From: an uncultured Ferrimonas sp.
GTDB lineage: Bacteria; Pseudomonadota; Gammaproteobacteria; Enterobacterales; Shewanellaceae
DNA length: 64,000 bases
Assembly: GCF_947489035.1 (NCBI RefSeq)
Contig: NZ_CANLCI010000017.1
Coordinates: forward strand, 1 to 64,000
Reading direction: 5' to 3'
Position numbers and translations under genes: made by a program. This document shows positions 16,955 through 28,117 of this stretch, piece by piece; position 1 is the stretch's first letter; every line of letters starts with the position of its first letter. A model generated the notes under the pieces. The model did no database searches. It saw only the letters and a list, made by a program, of their open reading frames with translations, and was not told the origin of the DNA.

Positions 16955-19900
16955 TGATCCCACTGCTGCAGCCAGCTCTGACATTGATCGGCGCTCATCG
17001 GCTTAGCAAAGCGATAGCCTTGCACTAAATGGCAGCCCTGTTGCTGTAAAAACGCTTGTTGTGCCGCCGTTTCTACCCCTTCGGCCAACACCTCTAATTT
17101 AAGGTTTCGGCCCAGATCGACAATGGTTTGAATAATGGCGGCGTTGGTGGCCGATTGCGGCAACGACAGCACGAAGGAGCGATCGATCTTCACCTGATCC
17201 ACCGCAAACTGACTGAGGTACGCCAAGCTGGAGTAGCCCGTGCCAAAGTCATCAATGGCCACCCGCACCCCCAGTTGCTGCAACGCATGCAGATGACGCT
17301 GCACCAGCTGCACTTGCTGCATCAATACCCCTTCGGTGATCTCGATGCACAGCTGCGCCGGTGCCATGCCGGTCTGCTCTAATACTTCGGCAACGTAATC
17401 AACAAAGCCCGCTTGGCGGAAATGGATGGCAGAGACATTCACCGACAACAGCAGTTGCTTCGACTGCGGCCAGCGCACAAATTCACGGCACGCTTGGCGC
17501 AAGGCCCAGCGGTCAAGCTTGGTGATAAAACCGTTGGACTCGGCAATGGCGATAAACTCTTCCGGTGCCACCGCACCAGTGCCCACATCAAACCACCGCA
17601 GCAGCGCTTCCACCCCCACCACTTTGCCGCTGTCCATATCCAACTGCGGCTGAAAATACACCTGCAGCCGTTCATTTAAGAGTGCCTCCCGCAGAGCGCC
17701 ATCCAATGCCAAGTGGTAACTGGCTTGGTCATTACGCTGCTTGGTGTAGAAACAGTAGCGCCCTCGCCCTTCCTCTTTGGCTTGGTACATCGCCAAATCG
17801 GCATTCTTCACCAAGCTTTCCAGCTGATCGCCGTCTTCTGGCCAGCACGCGATGCCAACGCTGGTGGTGAGATAGAACACTTGGGTGTCCAGTTCGAACG
17901 GTTCGCTGATCGCCTGCAACAACCGCTCGGCCAAGCGCTCTAGCTGCTCCACCTGCGTCAACTTCGGCACTAAAATCACAAACTCGTCGCCACCAAAGCG
18001 GCACAGCAGATCATCCGCACTCAATTGTTGCTGCAAACGTCTGGCCGCTTCCACCAGCAGCGCATCCCCCGCCGAGTGGCCATAGGTATCGTTGATGTGC
18101 TTAAACCGATCCAGATCCAAAAACAGCAGCGCCGCCGATTGCTCCAGTAAGCGATTTTGCTGCAATAGCCGTTCTGATTTCTGATTAAAATTAGAGCGAT
18201 TCAGTAAGCCAGTGAGCGGATCGAAGTTCGCCAAACGCTGCAACGCCAATTCCGTTTGTTTACGCTCAGAGATGTCACTGAACAAAATGATCCAGCGCGG
18301 CTCCGGCTCAGTGGCCATGGTGTTGACGCTGGCGGCCATCGGCAACGGCACCCCTTTGCTGTTAAACAGAATGATCTCCCCTTGCCACGGGGTGGGCATC
18401 GCCATCAAATCCGCCACCGTTAGGCTCTGCTCGTGCTGCCAAAAACGCATAAAGTCGGCACTGTGCAGATCCCCTTGGCGACAACCTAAGATCTTAACCG
18501 CTGCGGGGTTGGCGCTCACGATGGTGAGGGCACGATCGAGGATCAACACCCCTTCCGCCGCGTACTCAAACGCCAGTGCGTACAGCGAGTGTTCCTCTTC
18601 CAGCCGCCGCGTATGGGTGATGTCGGTGTAGATCCCAGCGCTCACCAGTGGCTGGCCATCGACCGGATCCCGCTGCACCACTTGGCCGTTGGTGCGGATC
18701 CAGCGCCACTGGCCTTTGCGATCGGTTTGACGATAAGTCACGTTGTAATGATCGCTGTGGCCACAGATGTGTTGTTTCCAAGCGCGACTGACCGCCAAAC
18801 GATCGTCTGGATGAATCACCATCGATTCCACTTTCAGCTGCTGGGTTTCGCCGCTGCGACTGAAGATCTTTTGCCGATCGTGAATGTGCAACAAGCCGTC
18901 TTCTCGGCGCCACTCCCAACTGTCAGAGTGGCCAGCGTTTAACGCGCTTTGCAGTTTTTGGCGGCTGTTGGCCAACTGTTGTAAGGCGCGGTTGCCTTGG
19001 TGGATCCGCGATCGCAAGTTCAGCATGGCGATCAACATCAGCAACAGCAGCCCGCCCACCCCGCTCAGTTGGATCCAAGGTTGTTGCCACCAACTTTGCT
19101 GCACCGTAAAGCGCACTCGGCTTGGCAGTGTTTGCCAGCGTCCCTGTAACGATCCGTACAGTTCCACCTCGTAATCCCCTGGCTCAAGGTGGCTGAAGGT
19201 CAGCCGCTCGCCCTGATCCAGGTTGATCAGATCCCCGGGCACACCGCCAACGTTAAGCCGATAACGAAAATGCTTCGGGCTGGGATCCAATAAGCGGTTA
19301 CTGGCGAACTGTAAGGTCAGCAGCTGCACTTCGGCATCCATCTCGATCCGGCTCAGCTCTGGCCGCAGCCACTGTTGGCGGCTGCCATCTTTACGCTGCA
19401 GCAGGACCGATTCCACTAAGGCGTGTTGGCCTCGACCCACCACAAACATCTTATCGGGATCCAGCACCGCCATGCCGGAGCTGCTGCCCACCATAAACCC
19501 CAGTTCCGGCTGGTAGAACATCGCCCCTTCGTTGAAGTCCACCAATGGCAAACCATCGTAACGATCGACGCCGATCACCTCGCCGGTGGCCGGTTCGATC
19601 CGGTATAAGATCCGATCGCACCCCAGCAGCACCTGTTGCAGATGGGTGGTGGCAAAGTTGGGATTGTCACAACGCAGCCCCAGATGTTCGGTAATGGCGG
19701 CCACTTCATTCCAGCGCACATCGTATTGCCATAGGCCATGGCCAAAGTTTCCAAACCAGATCCGCTGCTCTGAGATCGGTAAGATCATACTGAAGCTGTT
19801 CAGCCGCTGCGCCGAAGGCAGCCGCGACAACAGCGATTGGTATTGCTGCTTGGCGTCAAAGTAGCCCAGGATCGCTTCGCCGGCGACCCACATTCGTTGC

Positions 19901-21348
19901 TGCTGATCCAGATAGAGATTGCGGATCCCCAGTAACGGTTCACCCTCCACGGAGATCACCTCAATGCGGCCATCGTCCCACCAACGAAACGCTTCCAGAT
20001 CGGTCACGATCAAGGTGCTGTCGTCGGCATCCACCAACAGATAGATGCTGCGCTGCGCTAAGTATTCGGCCCCTGCTGGGCGCAGTGCTGTGGCCACAAA
20101 GGTGCGCCGATCGATCCGGTACAAGCCATTGCTGCTGCCAACCAGCCAATGCTGTTGATCTTGTGCGATCACGGTCCATGCCGCGCCGCTTTCATCCAAG
20201 CCTGGCAATGGAATGTGGCGGTATTCGCCCGTGTGCCGGTTAAACCACTGCACCCCGCCATCGCTGGCCAACAAGCGTTGATCGGCATCGGCCCAGATGT
20301 GCCAAATGGACTCCGATTGCATCTGTGGGAAGCGTTGCTGTTGGTAGATCTCTTCGACAAAGCTGACCATTGGCCGCAGCGCCATGATCCCTTGGTAGTT
20401 GCTCAACAGCCAGATCCGCTGTTTGCTGTCGAGCATCATTTTCACCAGCAGGGTGTTGTCGAAGCCGCTGCGTTGGGGCAAGGGTTGCGGCTCTGGGGCC
20501 AATTCACCGCTGCGCCAAAGCCAGAGCTTGCCACGGCCAAGCAGCCACACGTTGCCGCGAGGATCCATCTGCAGATCCCGCACCGGCACATCTAATATCG
20601 ACTGCGGTGGCAACGTGGTTGATTTGGTGTTGATGGCCATGAGCCCAGTGCTGCTGGTGGCCCAAATGGTGTTGAGATCGTAATCGAGCAACCGCACCAA
20701 TTCGCCCAGCTGTTCGCTCCAGCGGTTTTCATTGACGATGTTGCCCTGCCGATCCAGCTGCCATAATTGGTGCGGCGCCGCGACCCAAAGGGTGCCATCA
20801 CTGTGGTGTAACACTTGCCGATAACGCTGCCCCGAAGGCAGAGTGGCCACCAATTTCAGCTCATTCAAACCTGGGTTGAGCCGGTAGAGTTGGCCTTGAT
20901 CGGTGATGAACCAGATCAGCCGCTGCTGATCCTGGTAGAAGGCGGCGGTGCTGCTGGTGGCCGGTAGGATAGGAAAACGATCGGAAAGCAGTGTGAATTG
21001 GTTTTGGCCAATATCAAACAACGCCATCTGCTGGGCTGTGCTGACCAACAGGCGTTGATCCGGCAACACTTGCAGCGCCCGATAGACGCTGTTGCTTAAA
21101 GGCCCGGTTTGGCTCCGCAGATCCACCCGCCGCACGACCCGATCACTTAAACGGTAAAGGCCGTCTTCGGTGCCGATCCACAGCAAGCCGTCTTGATCCT
21201 CAGCGCTGCTGAGCACCACTTGATTATGCAGCCCTTGCTCCACACCAATAAAGCGAACCACATTCGCCAGGCTATTGGTGGCAACAAACAGCCACAATAA
21301 CGACAGCCATTTCAACCAGTAATTCCCTTTTTTCACAGTGCTTTCCAT
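16927..21348 (-). CDS. Membrane sensor with beta-propeller, PAS, GGDEF and EAL domains
   Basis: A 1473-residue cyclic-di-GMP enzyme. A signal or anchor helix (12-28) is followed by a periplasmic two-component-regulator propeller (repeats such as DGLLWIGTEDGLYRL) and a Y_Y_Y-type domain. A transmembrane helix lies near 760-785 (LLLLMLIAMLN), followed by a PAS/PAC segment (about 800-930) and a second PAS (about 935-1040). GGDEF is intact (RFGGDEFVIL, near 1118). EAL is intact (EALLRW near 1248, NVSAIHF, IEITEG, DDFGTGYSS, AEGVET). The RxxD inhibitory site is missing (S in place of R). It may both make and degrade c-di-GMP. The periplasmic ligand is unknown. The gene is monocistronic. Confidence 0.9.
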   Translation of the reverse strand: MESTVKKGNYWLKWLSLLWLFVATNSLANVVRFIGVEQGLHNQVVLSSAEDQDGLLWIGTEDGLYRLSDRVVRRVDLRSQTGPLSNSVYRALQVLPDQRLLVSTAQQMALFDIGQNQFTLLSDRFPILPATSSTAAFYQDQQRLIWFITDQGQLYRLNPGLNELKLVATLPSGQRYRQVLHHSDGTLWVAAPHQLWQLDRQGNIVNENRWSEQLGELVRLLDYDLNTIWATSSTGLMAINTKSTTLPPQSILDVPVRDLQMDPRGNVWLLGRGKLWLWRSGELAPEPQPLPQRSGFDNTLLVKMMLDSKQRIWLLSNYQGIMALRPMVSFVEEIYQQQRFPQMQSESIWHIWADADQRLLASDGGVQWFNRHTGEYRHIPLPGLDESGAAWTVIAQDQQHWLVGSSNGLYRIDRRTFVATALRPAGAEYLAQRSIYLLVDADDSTLIVTDLEAFRWWDDGRIEVISVEGEPLLGIRNLYLDQQQRMWVAGEAILGYFDAKQQYQSLLSRLPSAQRLNSFSMILPISEQRIWFGNFGHGLWQYDVRWNEVAAITEHLGLRCDNPNFATTHLQQVLLGCDRILYRIEPATGEVIGVDRYDGLPLVDFNEGAMFYQPELGFMVGSSSGMAVLDPDKMFVVGRGQHALVESVLLQRKDGSRQQWLRPELSRIEMDAEVQLLTLQFASNRLLDPSPKHFRYRLNVGGVPGDLINLDQGERLTFSHLEPGDYEVELYGSLQGRWQTLPSRVRFTVQQSWWQQPWIQLSGVGGLLLLMLIAMLNLRSRIHQGNRALQQLANSRQKLQSALNAGHSDSWEWRREDGLLHIHDRQKIFSRSGETQQLKVESMVIHPDDRLAVSRAWKQHICGHSDHYNVTYRQTDRKGQWRWIRTNGQVVQRDPVDGQPLVSAGIYTDITHTRRLEEEHSLYALAFEYAAEGVLILDRALTIVSANPAAVKILGCRQGDLHSADFMRFWQHEQSLTVADLMAMPTPWQGEIILFNSKGVPLPMAASVNTMATEPEPRWIILFSDISERKQTELALQRLANFDPLTGLLNRSNFNQKSERLLQQNRLLEQSAALLFLDLDRFKHINDTYGHSAGDALLVEAARRLQQQLSADDLLCRFGGDEFVILVPKLTQVEQLERLAERLLQAISEPFELDTQVFYLTTSVGIACWPEDGDQLESLVKNADLAMYQAKEEGRGRYCFYTKQRNDQASYHLALDGALREALLNERLQVYFQPQLDMDSGKVVGVEALLRWFDVGTGAVAPEEFIAIAESNGFITKLDRWALRQACREFVRWPQSKQLLLSVNVSAIHFRQAGFVDYVAEVLEQTGMAPAQLCIEITEGVLMQQVQLVQRHLHALQQLGVRVAIDDFGTGYSSLAYLSQFAVDQVKIDRSFVLSLPQSATNAAIIQTIVDLGRNLKLEVLAEGVETAAQQAFLQQQGCHLVQGYRFAKPMSADQCQSWLQQWDHTQLLQPTL

Positions 21349-21398
21349 TGCCAGTGATGCTCTAAAAATACGCTATTTCCGCTAAGGCTTCATCCATT

Positions 21399-21425
21399 AA
21401 AAAAGGCAGCCCGATGGGCTGCCTT
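21399..21425 (-). terminator. Terminator of the pyruvate dehydrogenase operon
   Basis: On the minus strand: AAGGCAGCCC-ATC-GGGCTGCCTT followed by TTTT. It lies 20 bases after the lpdA stop. Confidence 0.85.
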
Positions 21426-21445
21426 AATAGACTTAATGGTAAGTC

Positions 21446-22873
21446 TTATTTCTTTTTCGCTTTGGCGTTGGGTAAGTCAGTAATGCTGCCTTCGTACACT
21501 TCGGCGGCCAAACCAACTGATTCATGCAGGGTTGGGTGAGCATGGATGGTTAAGGCCAGATCTTCCGCATCACAACCCATCTCAATCGCTAAGCCGATTT
21601 CACCCAGCAACTCACCGCCGTTAGAACCGGCAATGGCACCACCAATAACGCGATTGCTGTCTTTATCAAAGATCAGCTTGGTCATGCCGTCAGAGGCGTC
21701 CTGAGCGATAGCACGACCGGAAGCAGCCCATGGGAACACGGCAGTTTCGTAGTTGATGCCTTGCTCTTTGGCTTCTTTCTCGGTCAAACCAACCCACGCG
21801 ATCTCTGGATCGGTGTAGGCGATGGATGGGATCACCTTAGGATCGAAGTAATGCTTCTTACCGGCAATCACTTCCGCCGCCACGTGGCCTTCGTGCACGC
21901 CTTTGTGCGCCAACATTGGCTGACCAACGATGTCACCAATGGCGTAGATGTGCGGCACGTTGGTGTGCATCTGCTTATCCACGTTGATGAAACCACGCTC
22001 ATCAACGGCGATGCCTGCGGCTTCCGCGTTGATCAGCTTACCGTTCGGCAAACGGCCAATGGCAACCAGTACCGCGTCGTAACGCTGTGGCTCGGCTGGG
22101 GCTTTCTTGCCTTCCATTGAGACGTAGATGCCATCTTCTTTGGCTTCAACCGCAGTGACCTTGGTTTGCAGCATGAACTTGAATTTCTTGCTCATGCGCT
22201 TGGTAAACACGCGAACCACGTCTTTGTCGGCAGCTGGGATCACTTGATCCAGCATCTCAACCACTTCCACGCTAGAGCCCAGCGCGTCGTAGACGGTGCC
22301 CATTTCCAAACCGATGATGCCGCCGCCCATGATCAGCAGCTTTTCTGGCACTTCTTTCAGTTCCAGCGCGTCGGTGGAATCCCAGATCCGTGGATCTTCA
22401 TGGGGGATAAACGGCAGCTCGATTGGGCGTGAACCCGCAGCGATGATGGCGTTCTCAAAGTTGATGGTGGTGGTTTCACCGTCATCACCTTTTACGTCCA
22501 TGCTGTTGGCGCCGGTAAACTGAGCGTGGCCGTTGACCACCTTCACTTTACGCATCTTCGCCATACCACCTAAGCCACCGGTCAGTTGACCGATCACTTT
22601 TTCTTTGTGGGCACGGATTTTATCTAAATCGATTTCTGGTGCACCGAAGCTGACACCGTGAGCACTGATGTGCTTGGCTTCGTCGATCACTTTGGCGATG
22701 TGCAACAAGGCTTTTGATGGGATACAACCCACGTTCAAGCATACGCCACCCAAGGTGCTGTAACGCTCGACGATAACGGTGTCTAATCCTAGATCGGCGG
22801 CACGGAAGGCCGCGGAGTAACCGGCCGGTCCTGCACCCAAGACCACAACTTGGGTTTTGATCTCTTGGCTCAT
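21446..22873 (-). CDS. lpdA: Dihydrolipoamide dehydrogenase (E3)
   Basis: A 475-residue FAD disulfide oxidoreductase, the E3 subunit shared by the pyruvate and 2-oxoglutarate dehydrogenase complexes (E. coli 474). The FAD loop is GAGPAGYSAA, the redox pair is GGVCLNVGCIPSK, the NAD loop is GGGIIGLEMG, and the catalytic His-Glu is in HPTLHESV. It is the last gene of the operon. The 110-base gap after aceF contains a possible GGGGGCG/CGCCCCC hairpin and a short TGGATC/GATCCA hairpin, which could set the E3:E2 expression ratio. Confidence 0.97.
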   Translation of the reverse strand: MSQEIKTQVVVLGAGPAGYSAAFRAADLGLDTVIVERYSTLGGVCLNVGCIPSKALLHIAKVIDEAKHISAHGVSFGAPEIDLDKIRAHKEKVIGQLTGGLGGMAKMRKVKVVNGHAQFTGANSMDVKGDDGETTTINFENAIIAAGSRPIELPFIPHEDPRIWDSTDALELKEVPEKLLIMGGGIIGLEMGTVYDALGSSVEVVEMLDQVIPAADKDVVRVFTKRMSKKFKFMLQTKVTAVEAKEDGIYVSMEGKKAPAEPQRYDAVLVAIGRLPNGKLINAEAAGIAVDERGFINVDKQMHTNVPHIYAIGDIVGQPMLAHKGVHEGHVAAEVIAGKKHYFDPKVIPSIAYTDPEIAWVGLTEKEAKEQGINYETAVFPWAASGRAIAQDASDGMTKLIFDKDSNRVIGGAIAGSNGGELLGEIGLAIEMGCDAEDLALTIHAHPTLHESVGLAAEVYEGSITDLPNAKAKKK

Positions 22874-22983
22874 GATATTCCTCTAATTCTTATGCATTCC
22901 ATTGGGGGCGGAGGCATTGTACGCGCCCCCGCGCCGGAACAGAAGATGGATCACAAAGATCCACCTTTCCGTGAGGTTTACAC

Positions 22984-24582
22984 TTATAAAACCAGCTTGC
23001 GAATGTCGCTTAGGTAGCCAGCCAAAGTGGTGCTAAAGCGAGCGCCATCGGCCCCATCAATCACGCGGTGATCGTAAGACAGTGACAGTGGCAACATCAG
23101 TCGCGGCTTGAATTCATTGCCGTTCCACTTTGGCTTCATCTCTGATTTAGAGACACCCAAAATGGCCACTTCTGGTGCGTTCACGATTGGGGTAAAGGCG
23201 GTGCCGCCAATGCCACCCAAGCTGGAGATGGTGAAACAACCGCCCTGCATCTCGCCTGAGGTTAACTTGCCAGCGCGGGCTTTCTTAGAGATAGCCAGCA
23301 GCTCTTCAGACAACTGGTAGATGCCCTTTTGATCCACATCCCGTACCACCGGCACAACCAAACCGTTGGGCGTATCCACTGCCACGCCGATGTGGATGTA
23401 CTTTTTGCGGATCACGCTTTGGCCATCGGCACTGAGCGAGGAGCAGAACTGCGGCAAGTCAGCCAAGGTTTTGGCAACCGCTTTTAAGATGAACACCAGC
23501 GGGGTGATCTTAAAGCCCAGCTCTTGCTTCGCCACGTCGATGTTCTGCGCTTTGCGGAACGCTTCCACTTCAGTGATATCAGCTTCGTCAAACTGGGTAA
23601 CGTGCGGGATCATCGCCCAGTTACGGGACATGTTGGCGCCGGTCAGCTTCTTGATCTTGTTCAGCTTGATCTCTTCCACTTCACCAAACTTGGCAAAGTC
23701 GACTTTCGGCCAAGGGATCAGATCCAACCCGTTGCCCGAGCTCACCTGACCAGACTGAACCTGCGCCAGTGCGGCTTTCACGTAAGACTGCACATCTTCT
23801 TTGACGATGCGTTTCTTGCGGCCGGTGCCGGTCACTTTGCCCAGATCCACACCAAATTCCCGCGCTAAGCGGCGGATCAGTGGGGTGGCGTAAGCGTAAG
23901 CGCTGTTTTCAGCAAACTCGTTCGCCGCGCTGGCCACTGGGGCGGGGGCGGCTTTTGGTGCTGGTGCTGGTGCAGCAGGCGCAGGGGCTACTGGAGCGGC
24001 CGGAGACGGAGCTGCTGCGACAGGAGCTGCTGCGACAGGAGCGGCAACCGAAGCGGCCACTTCAAACACCATGATGGCGCTGCCGGTCGTCACTTTGTCA
24101 CCGAGGTTAACGTCGATGGACTTGACCACACCGGCCATCGGCGCAGGGACTTCCATCGAGGCTTTATCGCCTTCAACGGTCAGCAGCGATTGCTCTTCGG
24201 TGACGATGTCACCCACCTTCACCAAGATCTCGGTCACTTCCACTTCGTCGCCACCAATGTCTGGTACGGCAATGGTTTCAGCGGAGGCCGCGGCTGGTGC
24301 CGCAGCCACTGGGGCTTCGGCGGCTGGCGCCTCAACCGGTGCCGCCGCAGCGGCACCTTCAAAGATCATGATCAAGCTGCCGGTAGCGACGTTGTCGCCT
24401 AGGTTTACTTTGATCTCTTTCACCACGCCCGCTTGTGCGGCGGGTACTTCCATCGAGGCTTTGTCGCCTTCAACCGTCAGCAGTGATTGCTCCAGCTCAA
24501 CGTTGTCACCAACTTGAACCAAGATTTCAGTCACTTCGACTTCATCAGCGCCAATGTCAGGTACGGTAATTTCAATTGCCAT
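22984..24582 (-). CDS. aceF: Pyruvate dehydrogenase E2, dihydrolipoyl acetyltransferase
   Basis: A 532-residue E2 core subunit. It has two lipoyl domains with lipoylation lysines in GDKASMEVP (K41 and K140), against three in E. coli, joined by Ala/Pro linkers. An E3/E1-binding domain ([15 protein letters not shown]) follows, then the catalytic acetyltransferase domain with the active site [12 protein letters not shown]. It transfers acetyl groups from lipoate to CoA. It lies 14 bases downstream of aceE. A 15-bp tandem repeat encodes part of the linker. Confidence 0.97.
   Translation of the reverse strand: MAIEITVPDIGADEVEVTEILVQVGDNVELEQSLLTVEGDKASMEVPAAQAGVVKEIKVNLGDNVATGSLIMIFEGAAAAAPVEAPAAEAPVAAAPAAASAETIAVPDIGGDEVEVTEILVKVGDIVTEEQSLLTVEGDKASMEVPAPMAGVVKSIDVNLGDKVTTGSAIMVFEVAASVAAPVAAAPVAAAPSPAAPVAPAPAAPAPAPKAAPAPVASAANEFAENSAYAYATPLIRRLAREFGVDLGKVTGTGRKKRIVKEDVQSYVKAALAQVQSGQVSSGNGLDLIPWPKVDFAKFGEVEEIKLNKIKKLTGANMSRNWAMIPHVTQFDEADITEVEAFRKAQNIDVAKQELGFKITPLVFILKAVAKTLADLPQFCSSLSADGQSVIRKKYIHIGVAVDTPNGLVVPVVRDVDQKGIYQLSEELLAISKKARAGKLTSGEMQGGCFTISSLGGIGGTAFTPIVNAPEVAILGVSKSEMKPKWNGNEFKPRLMLPLSLSYDHRVIDGADGARFSTTLAGYLSDIRKLVL
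24008..24037. repeat. 15-bp tandem duplication in the aceF linker
   Basis: GGAGCTGCTGCGACA occurs twice back to back (24008-24022, 24023-24037) and keeps the frame. It codes for the repeated VAAAP unit of the flexible linker before the E3-binding domain. Confidence 0.9.
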
Positions 24583-24596
24583 GTTGATGAATTCCC

Positions 24597-27263
24597 TTAG
24601 GCGAACAGTGGGTTAGTTTTGTCTGGGTTGATGCCAAACTTGGTAATGGCATCGGCAACAACCTGCTTGTCGATCTGGCCTTGTTTCGCCAGTTCCGCCA
24701 AGGCGGCAACCACAACGTATGAAGCGTTCACTTCAAAGTGGCGACGCAAGTTAGCGCGGCTGTCGGAGCGACCGAAACCATCGGTACCCAATACGCGGTA
24801 GCTGCTGGTTGGCAAGAAGGCACGCACTTGCTCGGCGTAGTTCTTCATGTAATCAGTGGCAGCGATGGTCGGCAGATCGTTCAACACCTGTGCCACGTAA
24901 GCGGTTTTCGCTTCTGCGGTTGGGTGCAGCATGTTCCAACGTTCAACGTCTTGGCCGTCACGGGTCAGTTCGTTGAAAGAGGTAACGCTGAAGATGTCCG
25001 AGCCAATGCCGTACTCTTCCGACAGGATCTTGGCCGCTTCTTGTACCTGCAACATGATGGTGCCGGACGACAGCAGCTGTACTTTGGCCTTGTCGCCTGC
25101 GGTGCTTTCCAGTGGGTAGATACCGCGACGAATGCCCTCTTCCGCGCCTTCTGGCATGGCACGCATGGCGTAGTTTTCGTTCAGCAGCGTCATGTAGTAG
25201 AACACGTTCTCTTGCTCTGGCCCGTACATGCGACGGATGCCGTCTTGCAGGATCACAGCCACTTCGTAAGCGAAGGTTGGATCGTAAGAGACACAGTTCG
25301 GTACGGTGTTCGCCAGAATGTGGCTGTGGCCATCTTCGTGCTGTAAGCCTTCGCCGTTCAAGGTAGTACGGCCAGCAGTGGCGCCTAACAGGAAGCCGCG
25401 GGCTTGCTGATCACCGGCCATGTACGCCATGTCGCCCACCCGTTGGAACCCAAACATCGAGTAGTAGATGTAGAACGGGATCATCGGCAGATCGTTGGTG
25501 CTGTACGAGGTCGCCGCCGCAACCCAAGAGGACATCGCGCCCAGCTCGTTAATGCCTTCTTGCAATACCTGACCGGAAGTCGACTCTTTGTAGTAAGAAA
25601 CGACGTCGCGATCCTGCGGGGTGTAGGTTTGCCCTTTCGGGTTGTAGATGCCGATTTGGCGGAACAAGCCTTCCATACCAAAGGTACGGGCTTCATCGGC
25701 AACGATTGGTACTACGTTTTTGCCAATGCCTTTGTCTTTCAGCATCAGGTTCAGCGCGCGCACAAACGCCATGGTGGTGGAGATCTCGCGCTTCTGTTCG
25801 TCCAGCAAACCTTGGAATTTATCCAGTGCTGGCAGTTCCAGCGGCTTGGTGAATTCTGGCAGACGCTTTGGCGTGTAGCCTTCCAGTGCCTGACGACGCT
25901 CGTGCAGGTAACGGTACTCAGCCGAGCCCTCTTCCAGCTTCAGGTATGGCAGTTCGTTAACTTTTTCGTCGCTCAACAGATCTTTCAGGCCCAAGCGATC
26001 GCGCAGTTGCAGCACGGTGCTCATGTCCATCTTCTTCACCTGGTGGGCGATGTTTTTGCCTTCTGCCGCTTCACCCATGCCGTAACCTTTTACGGTTTTG
26101 GCTAGGATCACGGTTGGCTTGCCGCTGGTGTCCATGGCGTTTTTGTAGGCCGCATACAGCTTGGATGGGCTGTGACCACCACGTTGCAGTGCAAAGATCT
26201 CGGCGTCGGTCATGTCCGCCACCAAGGCGGCGGTTTCAGGGTAGCGACCAAAGAAGTGCTCACGACAGTAAGCGCCATCTTTCGACTTGTAGGTCTGGTA
26301 ATCGCCATCCACGGTTTCGTTCATCAGCTGCAGCAGTTTGCCGCTGGTGTCTTTGGCCAGCAGTTTGTCCCAACCGTTGCCCCAAATCACCTTCACCACG
26401 TTCCAACCAGCGCCTTTGAACAGGCCTTCCAGCTCTTGGATGATCTTGCCGTTACCCATCACCGGGCCATCCAGCCGCTGCAAGTTACAGTTGATCAAGA
26501 AACACAGGTTGTCTAAGCCTTCACGGGCGGCGAAGGAGATCGCACCACGGGATTCTGGCTCGTCCATCTCACCATCACCCAAGTAGGCGTAAACGCGCTG
26601 GGCCGAGGTGTCTTTCATGCCGCGGCCGTTCAGGTACTTCAAGAAACGGGCTTGGTAGATGGCGCTGATTGGGCCTAAGCCCATGGATACCGTAGGGAAC
26701 TGCCAGAAGTCCGGCATCAACTTAGGGTGCGGGTAAGAGGAGATCCCCTCGCCGTCCACTTCCTGACGGAAGTTGTCCAGCTGCGCTTCGGTCAGGCGAC
26801 CTTCCATAAAGGCGCGAGCGTAGATCCCTGGCGAGATGTGGCCTTGGTAGTAAACCAAGTCGCCGCCATCTTTTTCGTTAGGAGCGCGGAACAAGTGGTT
26901 AAAGCCCACTTCGTAAAACGCGGCAGCCGACTGGTAAGACGCCATGTGGCCGCCCAGATCCAAGCCTTTTTTGGAGGCGCGCAACACGATCATGATCGCG
27001 TTCCAACGGATGATGGAGCGGATCCGACGTTCCAAGCTGATGTCACCAGGGTAAGCTGGTTCATCTTGGGGGGCGATGGTGTTGATGTAGTTGGTGGTGA
27101 TGCCGGTTGGCAGTTCCACCCCTTCGCTGCGTGCCTTGGTGATCATCTCATCCAACAAGAACTTTGCGCGATCAATACCATCTTCCTGCATTACGGCCTC
27201 GAGGGCTTGTAGCCACTCGTGGGTTTCTTGCTTGTCAACATCCTGAACGATAGAACCCGACAT
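24597..27263 (-). CDS. aceE: Pyruvate dehydrogenase E1 component
   Basis: An 888-residue homodimeric-type E1 (E. coli 887) that decarboxylates pyruvate with thiamine diphosphate and reductively acetylates E2. The ThDP motif starts at [13 protein letters not shown] and ends in [10 protein letters not shown]. It is a cytoplasmic part of the PDH complex. It follows pdhR by 59 bases, a gap that holds a hairpin, and is followed by aceF after 14 bases. Confidence 0.98.
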   Translation of the reverse strand: MSGSIVQDVDKQETHEWLQALEAVMQEDGIDRAKFLLDEMITKARSEGVELPTGITTNYINTIAPQDEPAYPGDISLERRIRSIIRWNAIMIVLRASKKGLDLGGHMASYQSAAAFYEVGFNHLFRAPNEKDGGDLVYYQGHISPGIYARAFMEGRLTEAQLDNFRQEVDGEGISSYPHPKLMPDFWQFPTVSMGLGPISAIYQARFLKYLNGRGMKDTSAQRVYAYLGDGEMDEPESRGAISFAAREGLDNLCFLINCNLQRLDGPVMGNGKIIQELEGLFKGAGWNVVKVIWGNGWDKLLAKDTSGKLLQLMNETVDGDYQTYKSKDGAYCREHFFGRYPETAALVADMTDAEIFALQRGGHSPSKLYAAYKNAMDTSGKPTVILAKTVKGYGMGEAAEGKNIAHQVKKMDMSTVLQLRDRLGLKDLLSDEKVNELPYLKLEEGSAEYRYLHERRQALEGYTPKRLPEFTKPLELPALDKFQGLLDEQKREISTTMAFVRALNLMLKDKGIGKNVVPIVADEARTFGMEGLFRQIGIYNPKGQTYTPQDRDVVSYYKESTSGQVLQEGINELGAMSSWVAAATSYSTNDLPMIPFYIYYSMFGFQRVGDMAYMAGDQQARGFLLGATAGRTTLNGEGLQHEDGHSHILANTVPNCVSYDPTFAYEVAVILQDGIRRMYGPEQENVFYYMTLLNENYAMRAMPEGAEEGIRRGIYPLESTAGDKAKVQLLSSGTIMLQVQEAAKILSEEYGIGSDIFSVTSFNELTRDGQDVERWNMLHPTAEAKTAYVAQVLNDLPTIAATDYMKNYAEQVRAFLPTSSYRVLGTDGFGRSDSRANLRRHFEVNASYVVVAALAELAKQGQIDKQVVADAITKFGINPDKTNPLFA

Positions 27264-27290
27264 TTACACTCCCTGACTCTTGTAGTTGCA

Positions 27291-27310
27291 ACGCCTTATC
27301 TGCAAGGCGT
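27291..27310 (-). other. Intercistronic hairpin between pdhR and aceE
   Basis: ACGCCTT-N6-AAGGCGT, a perfect 7-bp stem in the 59-base gap. It has no T-run, so it is not a terminator in itself. It may be a processing or RNA-stability element that lets aceE mRNA outlast pdhR mRNA. Confidence 0.4.
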
Positions 27311-27322
27311 ACTGCATGCAAT

Positions 27323-28081
27323 TTAAACTAGATCGTTTCTCATCCGACGCAGGCTACGCTGCTGCCGACTGTCTTCTCTGCGTACTTCCAACGTCACTTC
27401 TTCGATGTAGGCAAGGTGATCGTTTGACGCGCGTCGAGCCAACTCCGGCTCCCGCTTTAAAATCGCATCAAGCAGCGCTTCACGGTGGATGTTAGCCACG
27501 TCAGAAGAGCCCTCTCGACGGTATAAAAGTTGTAAGTTTTCAGCCACGTTGCGCTCAAGCAACGGGGTTAAACTCAGCAGCAAGTGCAGCATGGCCACGT
27601 TGTGACAGGCTTCAGCGACGCTGCGATGAAATTCAACGATGGCTTGGGCTTCTAATATAGGATCCCCTTGCACCTGCTTGATGTGCTCCATCTTGTTGCG
27701 AAGCTGCTCTTGGTCAGCATCGGTACCACGCAATGCGGCGTAGTAAGCCATCATGCCCTCAGTGGCATGACGGAACTCCAGTAGGTCGTATTGCGACTCT
27801 GGGTTGTTGGCCAGCAATTCCACCAACGGATCAGACAGGCTATTCCACAGCTGATCTTTAACGTAAGTACCACCGCCCTGACGGCGATGCAGTACCCCTT
27901 TGGCTTCTAACTTTTGAATTGCTTCGCGCAGTGATGGGCGCGACACCTCAAATCGAACCGCCAGTTCTCGTTCCGGAGGTAATTTTTGCCCCGGCTTCAA
28001 ACTGCCCTCAAGAACCATCTTCTCTAGTTCTTTCATGATCACGTCGGACAGTTTCGGTTGATTGATTCGTCGATAAGACAT
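27323..28081 (-). CDS. pdhR: Pyruvate-responsive repressor PdhR
   Basis: A 252-residue GntR-family (FadR subfamily) regulator. The N-terminal winged helix contains GQKLPPERELAVRFEVSRPS, and the FCD effector domain (about 80-240) follows. In E. coli it represses pdhR-aceEF-lpd until pyruvate accumulates. A perfect operator lies 37-51 bases upstream of the start, so autoregulation of the whole operon is likely. Confidence 0.96.
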   Translation of the reverse strand: MSYRRINQPKLSDVIMKELEKMVLEGSLKPGQKLPPERELAVRFEVSRPSLREAIQKLEAKGVLHRRQGGGTYVKDQLWNSLSDPLVELLANNPESQYDLLEFRHATEGMMAYYAALRGTDADQEQLRNKMEHIKQVQGDPILEAQAIVEFHRSVAEACHNVAMLHLLLSLTPLLERNVAENLQLLYRREGSSDVANIHREALLDAILKREPELARRASNDHLAYIEEVTLEVRREDSRQQRSLRRMRNDLV

Positions 28082-28117
28082 TTTTAGGTCGCATCCAATG
28101 ATTTTTCAGGATTGTAA

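Noticed and set aside
24008..24037. Tandem repeat in aceF as a sign of a mobile or variable element
   Set aside because: It is a normal in-frame duplication in an Ala/Pro linker, where such repeats are common.
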